Positions 24,765 to 34,931 of a DNA stretch of 64,000 nucleotides are shown here, one piece after another. The stretch lies in assembly GCA_948146395.1 (NCBI GenBank), contig OX411555.1:37983565-38047564 (forward strand), written 5' to 3'. A program made the position numbers and the translations under genes. The DNA comes from Fragum whitleyi (Eukaryota; Mollusca; Bivalvia; Cardiida; Cardiidae). The notes beneath the pieces were generated by a model, which was not told the origin of the DNA, made no database searches, and saw nothing but the letters and a program-made list of their open reading frames with translations. Position 1 is the stretch's first letter. Each line of letters opens with the position of its first letter.

Positions 24765-25877
24765 ATGGCAGATAGACGATCTAAACCCTTGATTGATTAC
24801 AAACGAATGCACGAGCGTGGACTGGGAGAAGATGTGTTTTCTCCCATGGGGAGCCCCTCTCGAATCGAAAGTACAGAAAGCAGGAAATCAGCTGTGGCTT
24901 CTGGCGGTCGTGATGAAATGTACGAACGAAGCGGGGGACCAGGAGGGTACGAAACTTCCGACAACCATGAGTTCGACGGAGATTTCGATGATTTTGAGGA
25001 GGAGAAGGCCAAGTTATCTATGACTCTCCGTAAGTTAAAACAAGAACAGGAACTGAGACGTTTGCGGGAGGAGATTCAGGTGACTAAGAGACAGTTAAGT
25101 GAACGAGAGGACAAGGAGAGACTTTCAGACAAAGGTAAATTTGAACATTTGTCCATTCAAAATTTGAGAGATGATAAAGAGTTGAGATCGGCTGCACGCA
25201 GACAATTGAGCAAATTAGGACTGGTTGACTTGGAAGAGGAGTCAAGAGATGGTGCAGAATCTGATGATTCAGATAAGCCAAATTATGTAGAGAAAAAAGA
25301 GAGTACTCTTGTTTCTTTCAAATCGGGCATCAATTGCAAATCGTCTGATAAAGTCATTTGTCCTCAAAATTACCCACATGCCTTTCTTAGGTTTGAATTT
25401 GTCCAAAATTCTGTTGAATTCGATAAATTATCTTTTAATTTATTTGTTGCCGGCGAGTTAGAAATCATTTCACAGAGAGGTCTGGCTGCAGAAGAGAAGA
25501 ACGACAGGTTGAATCTTTTAAAAAGATTAATGTATCTGAATAATTCGTATGACTTTTCCACCCTAAAAACTTTGTACGCAGCCATTCTCAGGGATATTGA
25601 ACTGGGTTTCAAAACTTGGAAAGATGACTTCTTGTATATCGAAAATACAATTTTGGCTTCATTATCAAACAAATTCAAACCAAAGAATGATTTTTCCATG
25701 GGATGTTCTGCCCCTCACAAAGTTGAAGACAAAACTTGGTTTTGCGCAAAATTTCAAAGGAATAAATGTTCTTTCAAAGAATCACATACTATAAATGTCA
25801 AAGAAAAGATGAAATTTGCTAAACACATTTGTGCTTCTTGTTGGATCAAGGAGAAAGTTGAGGTTAGTCACCCATAG
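24765..25877 (+). CDS. Gag-like ORF1 of Ngaro element
   Basis: Probably the nucleic-acid-binding structural protein of the element. I choose the ATG at 24765 (MADRRSKPLIDYKRM) over the one at 24690, because the extra 25 residues are hydrophobic and unlike Gag. The N-terminal third is acidic and low-complexity. A strongly charged, coiled-coil-like stretch follows (KLKQEQELRRLREEIQVTKR and neighbours). The C-terminus is Cys/His-rich: WFCAKFQRNKCSF, then SHTINV and AKHICASCW, resembling the zinc-finger tail of DIRS/Ngaro Gag proteins. The unspliced stop is at 25875-25877. A good donor (GTTAGT at 25863) precedes it, and using it would join this frame directly to the RT frame. Confidence 0.8.
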   Translation: MADRRSKPLIDYKRMHERGLGEDVFSPMGSPSRIESTESRKSAVASGGRDEMYERSGGPGGYETSDNHEFDGDFDDFEEEKAKLSMTLRKLKQEQELRRLREEIQVTKRQLSEREDKERLSDKGKFEHLSIQNLRDDKELRSAARRQLSKLGLVDLEEESRDGAESDDSDKPNYVEKKESTLVSFKSGINCKSSDKVICPQNYPHAFLRFEFVQNSVEFDKLSFNLFVAGELEIISQRGLAAEEKNDRLNLLKRLMYLNNSYDFSTLKTLYAAILRDIELGFKTWKDDFLYIENTILASLSNKFKPKNDFSMGCSAPHKVEDKTWFCAKFQRNKCSFKESHTINVKEKMKFAKHICASCWIKEKVEVSHP

Positions 25878-25991
25878 TGTTCTTCAGCATGTCCATATTT
25901 CACTAAATAACAATTCCTGAGAAATTTAAATGAATTCAAAGTTGTAAATAATATTGTAGATATTTTTTTGCCAAAATTTGTTAGGTTTCAG
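25863..25991 (+). other. Candidate intron joining Gag and RT frames
   Basis: Donor GTTAGT at 25863 follows codon GAG of ORF1. Acceptor TTTCAG at 25986-25991 precedes AATTGTCAC in the RT frame. Both are phase 0, so removing 129 nt fuses the frames and skips the ORF1 stop. The joined region would add NCHSE right after the Cys/His tail, extending the finger. No transcript evidence. Confidence 0.45.
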
Positions 25992-26984
25992 AATTGTCAC
26001 TCCGAAACCAATGACCCCCTTATGAAGGTTACTTCTACTGATTCATGTGAGAGTATGGAAATGAGTAATTTTGTCAACACTAGGAAATTAATTCACATTC
26101 ACGAAGAAGTTATTAAGTCAGGTTATTACAATTATCAGAAATGCAGAATCCCAATAAATGAGAAGTTTGATACTGATTTTATGTTAAAGATGCTTAAGGG
26201 CTATCAAGATTTACAAGTACTAGATCTTTTAAAGTATGGTTTTCCATTGGGAATAGATAGTTCCTTTTTAAGATTGAATACCCAACCACATAATTGTAAA
26301 AATCACAAAGGTGCAGAATTATATCCACAATTTATTGAAAAGTATTTGATGAAAGAATTTGCACATGGTGCCATCATTGGTCCTTTTTCAGAAAATCCGT
26401 TCAAAAATAACTTGATAATTTCTCCGTTAAACTCTGTGCCCAAATCAGACCCAAAAGAACGAAGGGTTATTTTAGATCTCAGTTACCCAAAGTTTGGTGA
26501 AAATGTTAACAAATATGTGTCAAAGGATTTTTATTTGGGGGAAAAAGTAAATTTAGTTTTTCCAAAAATAGATGACTTTGTTGCCTTAATCATTTCAAAA
26601 GGGCAAGGGTGTTTGATGTTCAAATTAGATCTAAGGAGGGCATATCGACAAATTAGTATTTGTCCTTCAAATTACAACTGTGTAGCATTCAAATGGCAAA
26701 ATCGCACTTATGCAGATTGCGTCCTGCCGATGGGGCTGAGGTCTTCGGCACACATATGTCAAAGGGTTACTAATGCCTTTGCTTACATGCTATTGAACAT
26801 ATATGGTATTGCTGTTTTAAATTACTTAGATGATTTCGGCGGCGTTGAAACTAAAGATTTAGCTTATTTTGCTTTTCACATGGTCAGACAAATTTTTAAG
26901 AAGAGTGGATTAGAGGAAGCCTTTGACAAAGCATGTGAGCCATCAGAAATAATGATTTTTTTTGGGTGTGTTATTCAATACTAA
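25992..26984 (+). CDS. Reverse transcriptase of Ngaro element
   Basis: RNA-dependent DNA polymerase that copies the element's RNA. Visible RT blocks are VPKSDPKERRVILDLSYPK (fingers), FKLDLRRAYRQI (first catalytic Asp), LPMGLRSSAHICQRVT and the active-site box NYLDDFGG. The frame is open from about 25968 without an ATG; the first ATG is 26022, well before the RT core, so either splicing from Gag or that ATG could start it. The frame ends in FFGCVIQY and a stop because of a T8 run at 26955-26963; with one T fewer it would continue into RNase H. Confidence 0.9.
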   Translation, partial: NCHSETNDPLMKVTSTDSCESMEMSNFVNTRKLIHIHEEVIKSGYYNYQKCRIPINEKFDTDFMLKMLKGYQDLQVLDLLKYGFPLGIDSSFLRLNTQPHNCKNHKGAELYPQFIEKYLMKEFAHGAIIGPFSENPFKNNLIISPLNSVPKSDPKERRVILDLSYPKFGENVNKYVSKDFYLGEKVNLVFPKIDDFVALIISKGQGCLMFKLDLRRAYRQISICPSNYNCVAFKWQNRTYADCVLPMGLRSSAHICQRVTNAFAYMLLNIYGIAVLNYLDDFGGVETKDLAYFAFHMVRQIFKKSGLEEAFDKACEPSEIMIFFGCVIQY

Positions 26985-27777
26985 AGAAATGACTATGTCA
27001 ATCACTGCAGACAGACTATTAGAAATCAAGACTTTGATAAAATCCTGGATATCAAAAGAGTTTGCTTCTCTGAAAGGAATTCAAAGACTTTTAGGTAAAT
27101 TGAATTTCATTTGTGCATGTGTAAGATCTAGTAGAATATTTTTGAATAGAATATTAACATGGCTAAGGGAATGCTATACATTGCAAAATGTCGATAATAT
27201 ACAGATACCCTCTGAAGTCAAAAAAGATATTTTGTGGTGGGACAAATTTTTACCCGTTTATAATGGGATTTCTTTAATAGATCTTGGTCCTTGGTTAGAG
27301 CCAGATTTCTTATTTAGCTCAGATAGTTGTCTTTCAGGCTGTGGGGGTATATTCGAAAATAGATATTTTCATGCAGAGTTCCCTTATTGTATTTCAAAGT
27401 TAAATCTTCACATCAGTGCTCTAGAAATGTTAGCTGTGGTAGTAGGTTTACATTTGTGGATTCCTTTGTTAAAGGGAAAACGATTACAAATTTTTTGTGA
27501 TAACCAGACAGCATGCATTGTTTTAAACAGTGGGAAGGCCAGGTGTCCTTTTTTACAAAAATGCTTACGTGAAGTCTGTTTTTTGACTTCATTATGGGAT
27601 GTGCAGATAAAAGCAGTATTTTTGGAGGGCAAAAATAATCGCATTTCAGATTGTTTATCAAGGTGGCATCTAGATGATAAATTTAAAGATAATTTCTTCA
27701 GTAATTTTGAGGATACTTCATCCTTGATCCAAGAAGAGGTACCAGACAATTTGTTCTATTTTACTCATTCTTGGTAG
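26962..27777 (+). CDS. RNase H domain of Ngaro RT-RH polyprotein
   Basis: C-terminal part of the RT-RNase H polyprotein; it degrades the RNA strand of the RNA:DNA hybrid. There is no ATG at its start. The first residues (GVLFNTKEM) continue the RT homology in another frame, so a single-base shift in the T8 run separates the two. RNase H acidic residues are in place: SSDSCLSGCGG (Asp), ISALEMLAVVVGLHLW (Glu), IFCDNQTA (Asp) and NRISDCLSRW (Asp). Arrangement and length fit the RNase HI domain of DIRS-type elements. It stops at TAG 27775, about 45 bp before the recombinase ATG. Confidence 0.88.
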   Translation: MGVLFNTKEMTMSITADRLLEIKTLIKSWISKEFASLKGIQRLLGKLNFICACVRSSRIFLNRILTWLRECYTLQNVDNIQIPSEVKKDILWWDKFLPVYNGISLIDLGPWLEPDFLFSSDSCLSGCGGIFENRYFHAEFPYCISKLNLHISALEMLAVVVGLHLWIPLLKGKRLQIFCDNQTACIVLNSGKARCPFLQKCLREVCFLTSLWDVQIKAVFLEGKNNRISDCLSRWHLDDKFKDNFFSNFEDTSSLIQEEVPDNLFYFTHSW

Positions 27778-27820
27778 GGTTATTTTTTCAGATAGCATTC
27801 TTCGGAATTTGAAAAGACAA

Positions 27821-28753
27821 ATGAAGTTTTCCACGAAATCTGCATTTGCTGAAGGCACTCACAAAAATCTTCTAGTTCAGTGGGAATCTTATATTATGTT
27901 TTGTTTGTTTTTTGAATTTACCTTTTTGCCACCTTCTGTCAATACCTTGAGACTGTATATTCAATTTTTATCCCGATCATTTGCTTCGGTTGATAGTATT
28001 AAAAATTATTTAGGAGGAGTCAAAGTACTACATTCAATGGTTGGACATGACATTATGCAATTTTCAGATTTCACATTACTCTTGACATTAAGGGGTTTAG
28101 CCAGAGTTAAACCGCATGCTGTCAAGCGGGCCGAACCTATTACCTTTGAAATTCTATTAAAAATTCATGATATTTTGGATTGGAATGATGCTGATAGTCA
28201 TGTTTATTGGTGTCTTTTTCTCTTTGCTTTTTTTCTGCTTGCACGAAAATCTAATTTAGTGCCAACAACTAAAAAAGATATTGCTGAAGGAAAAATGTTA
28301 AAAACAGAGGATATGAAATTTGTTGATGGAATCTTGTTAGTAAGATTTAGATATTCAAAAACTATTCAATTTGGTGAAAGAAATATAATGAGTCCTTTAA
28401 TAAATTTGAAAGATAAGCGGTTATGTCCGGTTACAGCATTTAATAAAGTGAATTCGTTAAATTTTCATCATTGTTCAGGAGCTTTTTTCGTGCTTAAAAA
28501 TTCAAAATGTGTGACTTACTATCTTTTTCAATCAAAATTACGGAAGTGTATTGAATTAATAGGTTTAAATCCAAAAAATTTCTCTACGCATTCTTTTAGA
28601 CGAGGTTTTGCTACGTTAGCCTTTAAAACTGATGTTCCATCAGATTATATTCAACTTTTGGGTGATTGGAAATCAGACTGTTATAAAAACTATCTAGAAT
28701 TATCTTGGAAGGACAAATTTTTGATTGTACAAAAGATGTTAAATGGTATTTAA
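27821..28753 (+). CDS. Tyrosine recombinase of Ngaro element
   Basis: Integrase-equivalent of YR retrotransposons; it recombines a circular cDNA with the chromosome without making target duplications. ATG at 27821 (MKFSTKSAF) is chosen; the frame is open further upstream but lacks an earlier ATG. An N-terminal SAM-like core-binding region occupies roughly the first 110 residues. Catalytic features follow: Arg in LLARKSNLVP, the H-x-x-R box in THSFRRGFA, the Trp of LLGDWKSDC, and a Tyr nucleophile in CYKNYLEL. All expected catalytic residues are present, so the enzyme looks intact. A polypyrimidine tract and CATTACAG directly follow the stop, see the candidate intron at 28746-28783. Confidence 0.9.
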   Translation: MKFSTKSAFAEGTHKNLLVQWESYIMFCLFFEFTFLPPSVNTLRLYIQFLSRSFASVDSIKNYLGGVKVLHSMVGHDIMQFSDFTLLLTLRGLARVKPHAVKRAEPITFEILLKIHDILDWNDADSHVYWCLFLFAFFLLARKSNLVPTTKKDIAEGKMLKTEDMKFVDGILLVRFRYSKTIQFGERNIMSPLINLKDKRLCPVTAFNKVNSLNFHHCSGAFFVLKNSKCVTYYLFQSKLRKCIELIGLNPKNFSTHSFRRGFATLAFKTDVPSDYIQLLGDWKSDCYKNYLELSWKDKFLIVQKMLNGI

Positions 28754-28783
28754 GATTTTCTTTTTCTTCTGTTTTCATTACAG
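28746..28783 (+). other. Candidate 38-nt intron joining YR and SGNH
   Basis: Donor GTATTT at 28746 lies two codons before the YR stop. A pyrimidine-rich tract and acceptor CATTACAG end at 28783. Joining is phase 1 and in frame with the SGNH domain, forming GAT-ATC. The SGNH frame has no ATG before its catalytic block, which supports this. 38 nt is shorter than most animal introns, so a frameshift or a different donor is possible. Confidence 0.4.
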
Positions 28784-29301
28784 ATATCAAAGTTCATATA
28801 TTGTCAGACTCTATTGCTAAGTATGTGGATAATATCCACAAAACACGTGTTTTTCCGTTTCCAGGTATAAATGTAGCCCGTCTCTCTAGCCGAATAGAGA
28901 AATACCCAGATCTTGTTAAAGCAGAGTTTGTCATTTTGCATGTAGGAACTAATGACGTCAATGCCTTATCAGTTAGTGAATTTATAAGTTCTTTCGTAAA
29001 TTTGTGTGCCTTAATAAAACAGAAATCTAGTGCTAAAGTAATAGTCTCCAGTATTTTGCCTAGACCTCTAGACCATGACACAACAAGGGAAAAAGTTAAA
29101 AGAATCAATCAGGATCTAGAAAAAATGTGTGTGTCAATCGATGTGCAATTTGTCCACTCATACCGAAGATTTTTTAAATATGGTAAGCCAATTAGAGAGC
29201 TTTTTGCGGTAAGAGATGGTGGGCTGCATTTAAATTTGGAAGGAACAAGAAGGTTAAGACTTTGTTTTATAAAGACCATTTCTCACTTGTTTAAAAGTTG
29301 A
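28784..29301 (+). CDS. SGNH/GDSL hydrolase-like domain of Ngaro element
   Basis: Predicted esterase/lipase-fold domain at the 3' end of the element. Its role in retrotransposition is unknown. SGNH blocks are visible: HILSDSIAKY (block I Ser in S-D-S), PFPGINVARLS (block II Gly), LHVGTNDVNA (block III G-x-N-D) and DGGLHLNLEG (block V D-x-x-H). The frame is open from 28705 but lacks an ATG until well after block III, so it is probably made as a fusion to the recombinase. The stop is at 29299-29301. About 170 residues, a usual size for a minimal SGNH domain. Confidence 0.8.
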
Positions 29302-29443
29302 ATTTGTGTTATATTTATATGGGGGGAAAAGGGGACTAGGGGTAGGGCCCTCTTTAATGTAGGCATTCTACTTCATTAGAGGTTAATTCCTGTGACAGTA
29401 GTACACTATGCTGTTCTGGAATGGGAAGGGTGATAAAGAGGTC
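29302..29443 (+). other. 3' tail of Ngaro element to X3 junction
   Basis: G-rich, AT-poor tail (GGGGGGAAAAGGGG, TAGGGGTAGGGCCCTC) with no match to the 5' leader that I can see. The usual A-B-A-B split direct repeats are therefore absent or lost. X homology starts at TTATTCTT (29444). Confidence 0.55.
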
Positions 29444-32400
29444 TTATTCTTAAATTTTTAGTCAACTATTTACGCATGCAATTCCGTCTATTTGTCCCAT
29501 TCTTTCAAAGGTCAAGGTCGAAGTATTTGTCAATTGGGGAACTTCATATCGAAACATGTGAAAAAAGAGACATTATACATGAAAATAAACAATTTCATAA
29601 TTTATAGACTGGAAATAAAAAGACTGGTTTGTCACTGACCTTGCCGATTTTTTACAAGCTACAATTTTTTAAATGAATTGTTAGTAGTGTCATACCCATG
29701 TGCGATTCTTAAACATCGAAAAATGCACAAATTTCCAAATCTAAGAACCAGATTTGTATAGTTCTATGAAAAACTGTGAAAGAGTAGCTTTAAGCACACA
29801 GCCTTGATCACCACACCCTTTTTACTGATAGATTTAACTTTACTGTAAGATACAAGATTGTGGAAGGTGTAAGGTCAAGAAAGATATTAAACTTTTTTTG
29901 TCGAATGAGAAACACAATTTCTTGATCTTGATAATTTTACTGATGGTTGCAATTACCCGATCTGTAACGTGGTGATCATGAGTGTTCTGACCTTCACGAT
30001 CCATTAAGTAACCTTCTTTTTAGTTGCCACAGTTACTGCCTTTATTGATTCGTACCGAAATAGTCAAGAGACACGGTGCAAGAATAATTATATTTTTCGA
30101 TGATCAATGAAGTTGTTTCCATGACTTAAAAGTTTCATTAATAAACCGAAGTTTAAAGTTTTCGATGTTATCGAGCTGTTCTTGTACAGGTAGGTCTTAT
30201 TTCAAAATGACTGGTAAAAAACCTATCGTTTTTATTCTGTCTTGGCTTAAAGAAATTTTCCTTGTTTCACACGTCTTCCAAACCAAAACAACATACTTAT
30301 CGTTGGTAATTTCTAAGAAGCATTTGCCTTTTCGTCTGTATGACCAATGAAAACTAGTTGGTCAAAATCCGCTTCTTTAGATTCGAACGGGTATAGGTGT
30401 TACCGGAACAGTGAACTGCAGGACTTTTGCACAGATTATTGCTATTTTGATAGTAATTCTACCTATTTTCATTTAAGAATCGTTTACTGTCCTGATTCAT
30501 TAAAAGCCTGCAATTTCACCGTCATCCAATATTGTGCAATTTAATTGAAAAGACGGTTTCCTATGATTTGTCTCGTCCATGGTGTTTACTTTTATAGAAT
30601 GTATAATGTATAAATGTACCTGTTTAGAGGTTATAACATGTCATAACGAGTTGAAATGATAAAGTTGTTGTAAATGACATGAATTTTTGGTAACTGATTT
30701 CTATGAAAAATTAAACAAAATAGGTAAAAGATAATAAACCTATACATGTTACAAGAATATTTGTAATAAGCGTTGCAAACCATATGCATGTGTCTAAGTA
30801 TCACCTCTTTAACTTGATTTTAGGAAGATTTACTATTTGTTTTAAGAAAAACAGAAAAAATTTATCAGAGCAATTGAGATATATTTAGTAATAGACATTT
30901 CCATGAGAGTGCCTGTGACTAGAGACATGTAGTTAACTGATGTGAGCGTTCGTTTGAGAATGTTTATAAGTATGACAATCCGTAAGGCTCAATAATCTGT
31001 AAGTGTAAACAGCAATTGTGTGTTTTTCGAAATTTCAAAGGAAGAGGGCTGATGCACACATCTATAACTCCTACCCAAATCTTATTAGATGAACTTGCTG
31101 TTTGATACAGTTCTAATCTAATACGCAAAAGCCAACTATGCATTATATAGAGCTTACTCGAGACGTCAAAGGGCAGTTAAAACTATTTGAAACAGATTAA
31201 GGCAGACAAGCTAGCAAAATAAGACGACGTGATTTTTATACGTTAGATCTTATAATTGTCAAAGCAAAAATACAACATTGAATGAAAACATATTTATCCG
31301 ATGTATATTTACAGAATGCCGAAAAATGCTCTTACGGGCTTCATTAAGCGCCAATGATATAGGTATGGTCTTTGAAAATTTGATTCACATATGTTTACCG
31401 AGACCCGCACCCATTAATCATACGGTCTCAGAAATGGCATTCTTTAGAAATCTTTACTTGAACCAAATTGTTGGCAAAGTAACCATGTTGACTCATATTG
31501 GCTTATTTAGGGTCCATATAATCAATTAGATGTGAGGTAATTGGTTAGGAAATTAAAACGGAATATTTCCGACCCAATGAGATCATTAATACCAGTTGCG
31601 GTACGAGTGAGCAACATTGAAAACAAACATATTTTAAGAAATATGTAGATTTTTATTTTAATCATTCGTATATTTGCATAAAACAACAACAAAAAATACT
31701 TCTCTTATTGGCTTCATTTAGCGCCGAAGCACCGGTTACAATTAAGAACATTGTGAAACTGAAAGATATTCCTAACAAAAATCATTCTAAATCATTCACT
31801 CAGCGCTCCATTCATCCATTCTCAAAACATTTAAAGGGAGGTAATGTATATTTTGAACGCATATAGCGATTTCATGTTACTTCCCTTAAAAGTCATTCAA
31901 AACACGCCCCTCTTACTCATTCAATTTCATTACGATATTGTTCTGCAATCATTCACTATGTCAATTTCATAATATCTTTTTTAACTGTATTTGCTTTGAA
32001 ATTTTGATTCATATACTTTTGTACCATTTGTAGGCATCATAAAGAGGGCTATTTTTTTTCAAAATCACAGGTTTGGAAAACTCCTAAATCTGTTCATATG
32101 GGCTCTTTTAAAAGCCAATCAAAAAGCATATCAGAAGTTAAAAATTAAAAAAATTATATACATCAACACTAACCAACGCTCGGTATTGAACGTAATTTGA
32201 AAAGAAAAGTCAAAGGAATGTCATTTTTTTGTGAATCTTATATGAGGAAAACACTCCAATCGGCTCATATGGGCTATTATTAGAGCCCACACAAATTTTA
32301 AAATGACCCTATAGAACATGTACATGCAAGTATTTCAACGCCAACCCACACTTTATACCAAACAGGGCTTAAGAAATCATCTAGAAACAAACAAGATTTT

Positions 32401-32538
32401 TTCCCTTAACCCACTAATATAAAAACACTAAATTTCTATGCTATTTTGGGCTCTTTCAGAGCCCATAAAAGGGTGAAATAAGCTTTTAAAACATGGATTT
32501 TTGTACTTTTATTTAACCCCAATCCACGATGAATACAC
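29444..32538 (+). mobile_element. X3 left part: 5'-truncated X element
   Basis: Matches X1 from position 7159 onward and X2 equivalently. The first ~1.16 kb, including the left TIR, is missing. It retains the ~130 bp at 31430-31560 that X1 lacks, so X3 is closer to X2 there. The short frames recur at 30165-30350 and 30347-30544. The signal-peptide-like minus-strand frame is broken by one extra A near 31778. It stops at GAATACAC, where a DNA transposon is inserted. Confidence 0.88.
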
Positions 32539-33984
32539 GATCCGCGTCAAGTTAAAATGGGTCTTATCGTAAAATTTGGACATTTTAACTTTTTCACACC
32601 ATGTTATTCTACGATTCTTTCTGTTTTTAAATATGCTTAGAAAATTATATGTTATATCTTGAAAAATATGCGTAATCTTTGTTTGAAACATGTGACTGCT
32701 AAAGACGTTCTAATAAAAAAGACGCGACGTCGTGCGCCGAACGTCGTGCGCAACGTCGTTGTATGATACGCTGTCGTGCAAAACACAGTGTGATTAAAAA
32801 GAGATAAATGACTTACTACTACTCACAGATCATAAATGCTTCAAGTCTTCATAGTATTTTTTTCAATTAAAAGAAAAGAAAAAGAAAAAGACATTCACAA
32901 TCTCACTGATTATGTCGAATTCATCATTCTATTTCCTAAACATACACAGATGACAATGGAAGTGAAAAAACAATAGTTGTATAACTCTTCAGATATACAG
33001 TTTCAAGATTTACAAAAGGAAATAATTCAAACATGTTAATGTGCATTTAAATCGAAACTGCATATCTAGCTCAAAATTTGCTGTTGTTACGAGTTGTATA
33101 ACGAGTCACAATATAACTACCAAACAATACGTCATGTGAAAACCGTTCTCAACAATTTAGTCGGTAGGACAGGTGCCGTAGCTGTCTCTGAAAGGAACTC
33201 TGACTAATGGACGAACATGTTTAAACAGATAACGCTTTCTTTCATCACTAAGCCCTGCTGCTGGTATAACTTCGGGTATATCATGGGTAATAGGTGCGTT
33301 TTGCAAATGACAAATCTCTTTTCATTTACATCCGTTGCTGATTGCCTCATGTAGACTGCACCCGGATCTGTCGCTTCAAAACGGAAGTAATAGTAGGAGT
33401 TGATATTTGGTACTTTTTTGAATCGTAGACCTAAAAATTCTTTCCATGCTCTCCACTGCCACATTCCATACATAACGGGGACGTTTGTCGATGATGATCG
33501 GTCTACAATACTGGCCAGATGATCGATTACATCGGCGTTTTCATGGCGATACTTTTGTTTAATTCTACCGAGCCCAGCATCTATCAGGCATCTGAAACAT
33601 ATATAACTAGATTTTTTGCCCTTTATCAAATTATCAGTATTAGAGAAATATAGTCCGGAACAGAAAAAATATTAGTTTTGACCTGATAATTATACACTTT
33701 CGAATAAGAATATTTTACTCATGGTTGTCAAATATTAAAAATATCCTGAACAAAACGCATCAAAGTTTTTCTTATTAGTAAAAATAAAGATAATATTACT
33801 TGAATTCTAAAGCGGTCTAATATCGATTATCAGACGTACAGACAGACAGATTTATAGACGTTTTGATACATCTTCTAAATCACCCTACATGCACCATGAG
33901 TACTTTTGTCAATACCATAGATTGACGACCTGGTACAGTTAGGAATAGCGTGAAAGTGACAATTTGAATGATTCTTAAGCTGAT

Positions 33985-34365
33985 TTTGGAATGAAAATGA
34001 ATGAGTTTGACGAGCGAGTTTTGATTGATTTTCAGGGGATTAACAAAACTATCGATAGTTTCGTCCAATCGGACGAAATTAATGATAATTTTATACCCCC
34101 CCCCCCCCTTTAACAAAGTATTTGTTCTTTCCTGGTCTTGTGTCTTTACAGACAAATAAGACGCTAAAGAATCAACACCAGTTAAAAGAATCTATTTTTA
34201 CCAATTTGACCGAAATTTTGATCATTTAAAACGAGTATGAAGTGTATTTTGACTTTTTCTGAGCGTTTTTGAGTAATTTGAGTGAATGATTTGAACGAAA
34301 AATTGGAGCGTTGAGCGAGTAATTTGGAAAGGTTTTGATCGAGTTGAGTGTCAATCATGATGTTG
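33985..34365. repeat. GAATGA/GAGCG dispersed repeat in transposase intron
   Basis: Shares GAGCGAGTTTTGA, GAGCGTTTTTGA, GGTTTTGATC and GTGTCAAT in order with 54405-54760, and is related to 9370-9560 inside X. A run of about 14 C at 34098-34111 interrupts it. It lies in the last intron of the transposase gene. Confidence 0.6.
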
Positions 34366-34597
34366 TTTCGAAGACAGGTCGAGTATGTATAGTCTGTAAA
34401 ACGGTCACATGATTAAGAGGGCCAACTTTATATTTCGTTGATTACCTTGTATGTCCAGGAAGCTGCATCATATAGGTTATACACTGATGTTTTTTGGTCA
34501 TCGTTCTCCATGAGAAGTAAGCCAAAACGAACCGGTTCTTGTTCTGGGCTGAAAAGATACAAAAAACGCAGTGCTATATATAATTTAATACGCGCTA

Positions 34598-34931
<334 letters not shown>

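Larger units (their letters stand above)
24337..29443 (+). mobile_element. Ngaro/DIRS-like YR retrotransposon
   Basis: One 5.1 kb unit encodes, in order, a Gag-like protein, reverse transcriptase, RNase H, tyrosine recombinase and SGNH hydrolase, all on the plus strand. RT-RNase H followed by a tyrosine recombinase in place of an integrase defines the DIRS order. The lack of a methyltransferase domain and the terminal SGNH hydrolase favour the Ngaro group, where such a domain has been described. No LTRs are present. I could not find the split direct repeats typical of Ngaro. The left junction lies in satellite, and the right junction lies inside X3 at a point equivalent to X1 position 7159. 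Only one clear coding lesion is visible (T8 at the RT/RNase H boundary), so it is young. Confidence 0.85.

Noticed and set aside
32130..32440. Fourth independent X copy near 32 kb
   Set aside because: The sequence is collinear with the rest of X3; the break at 32538 is explained by the inserted DDE transposon and X resumes at 38273.
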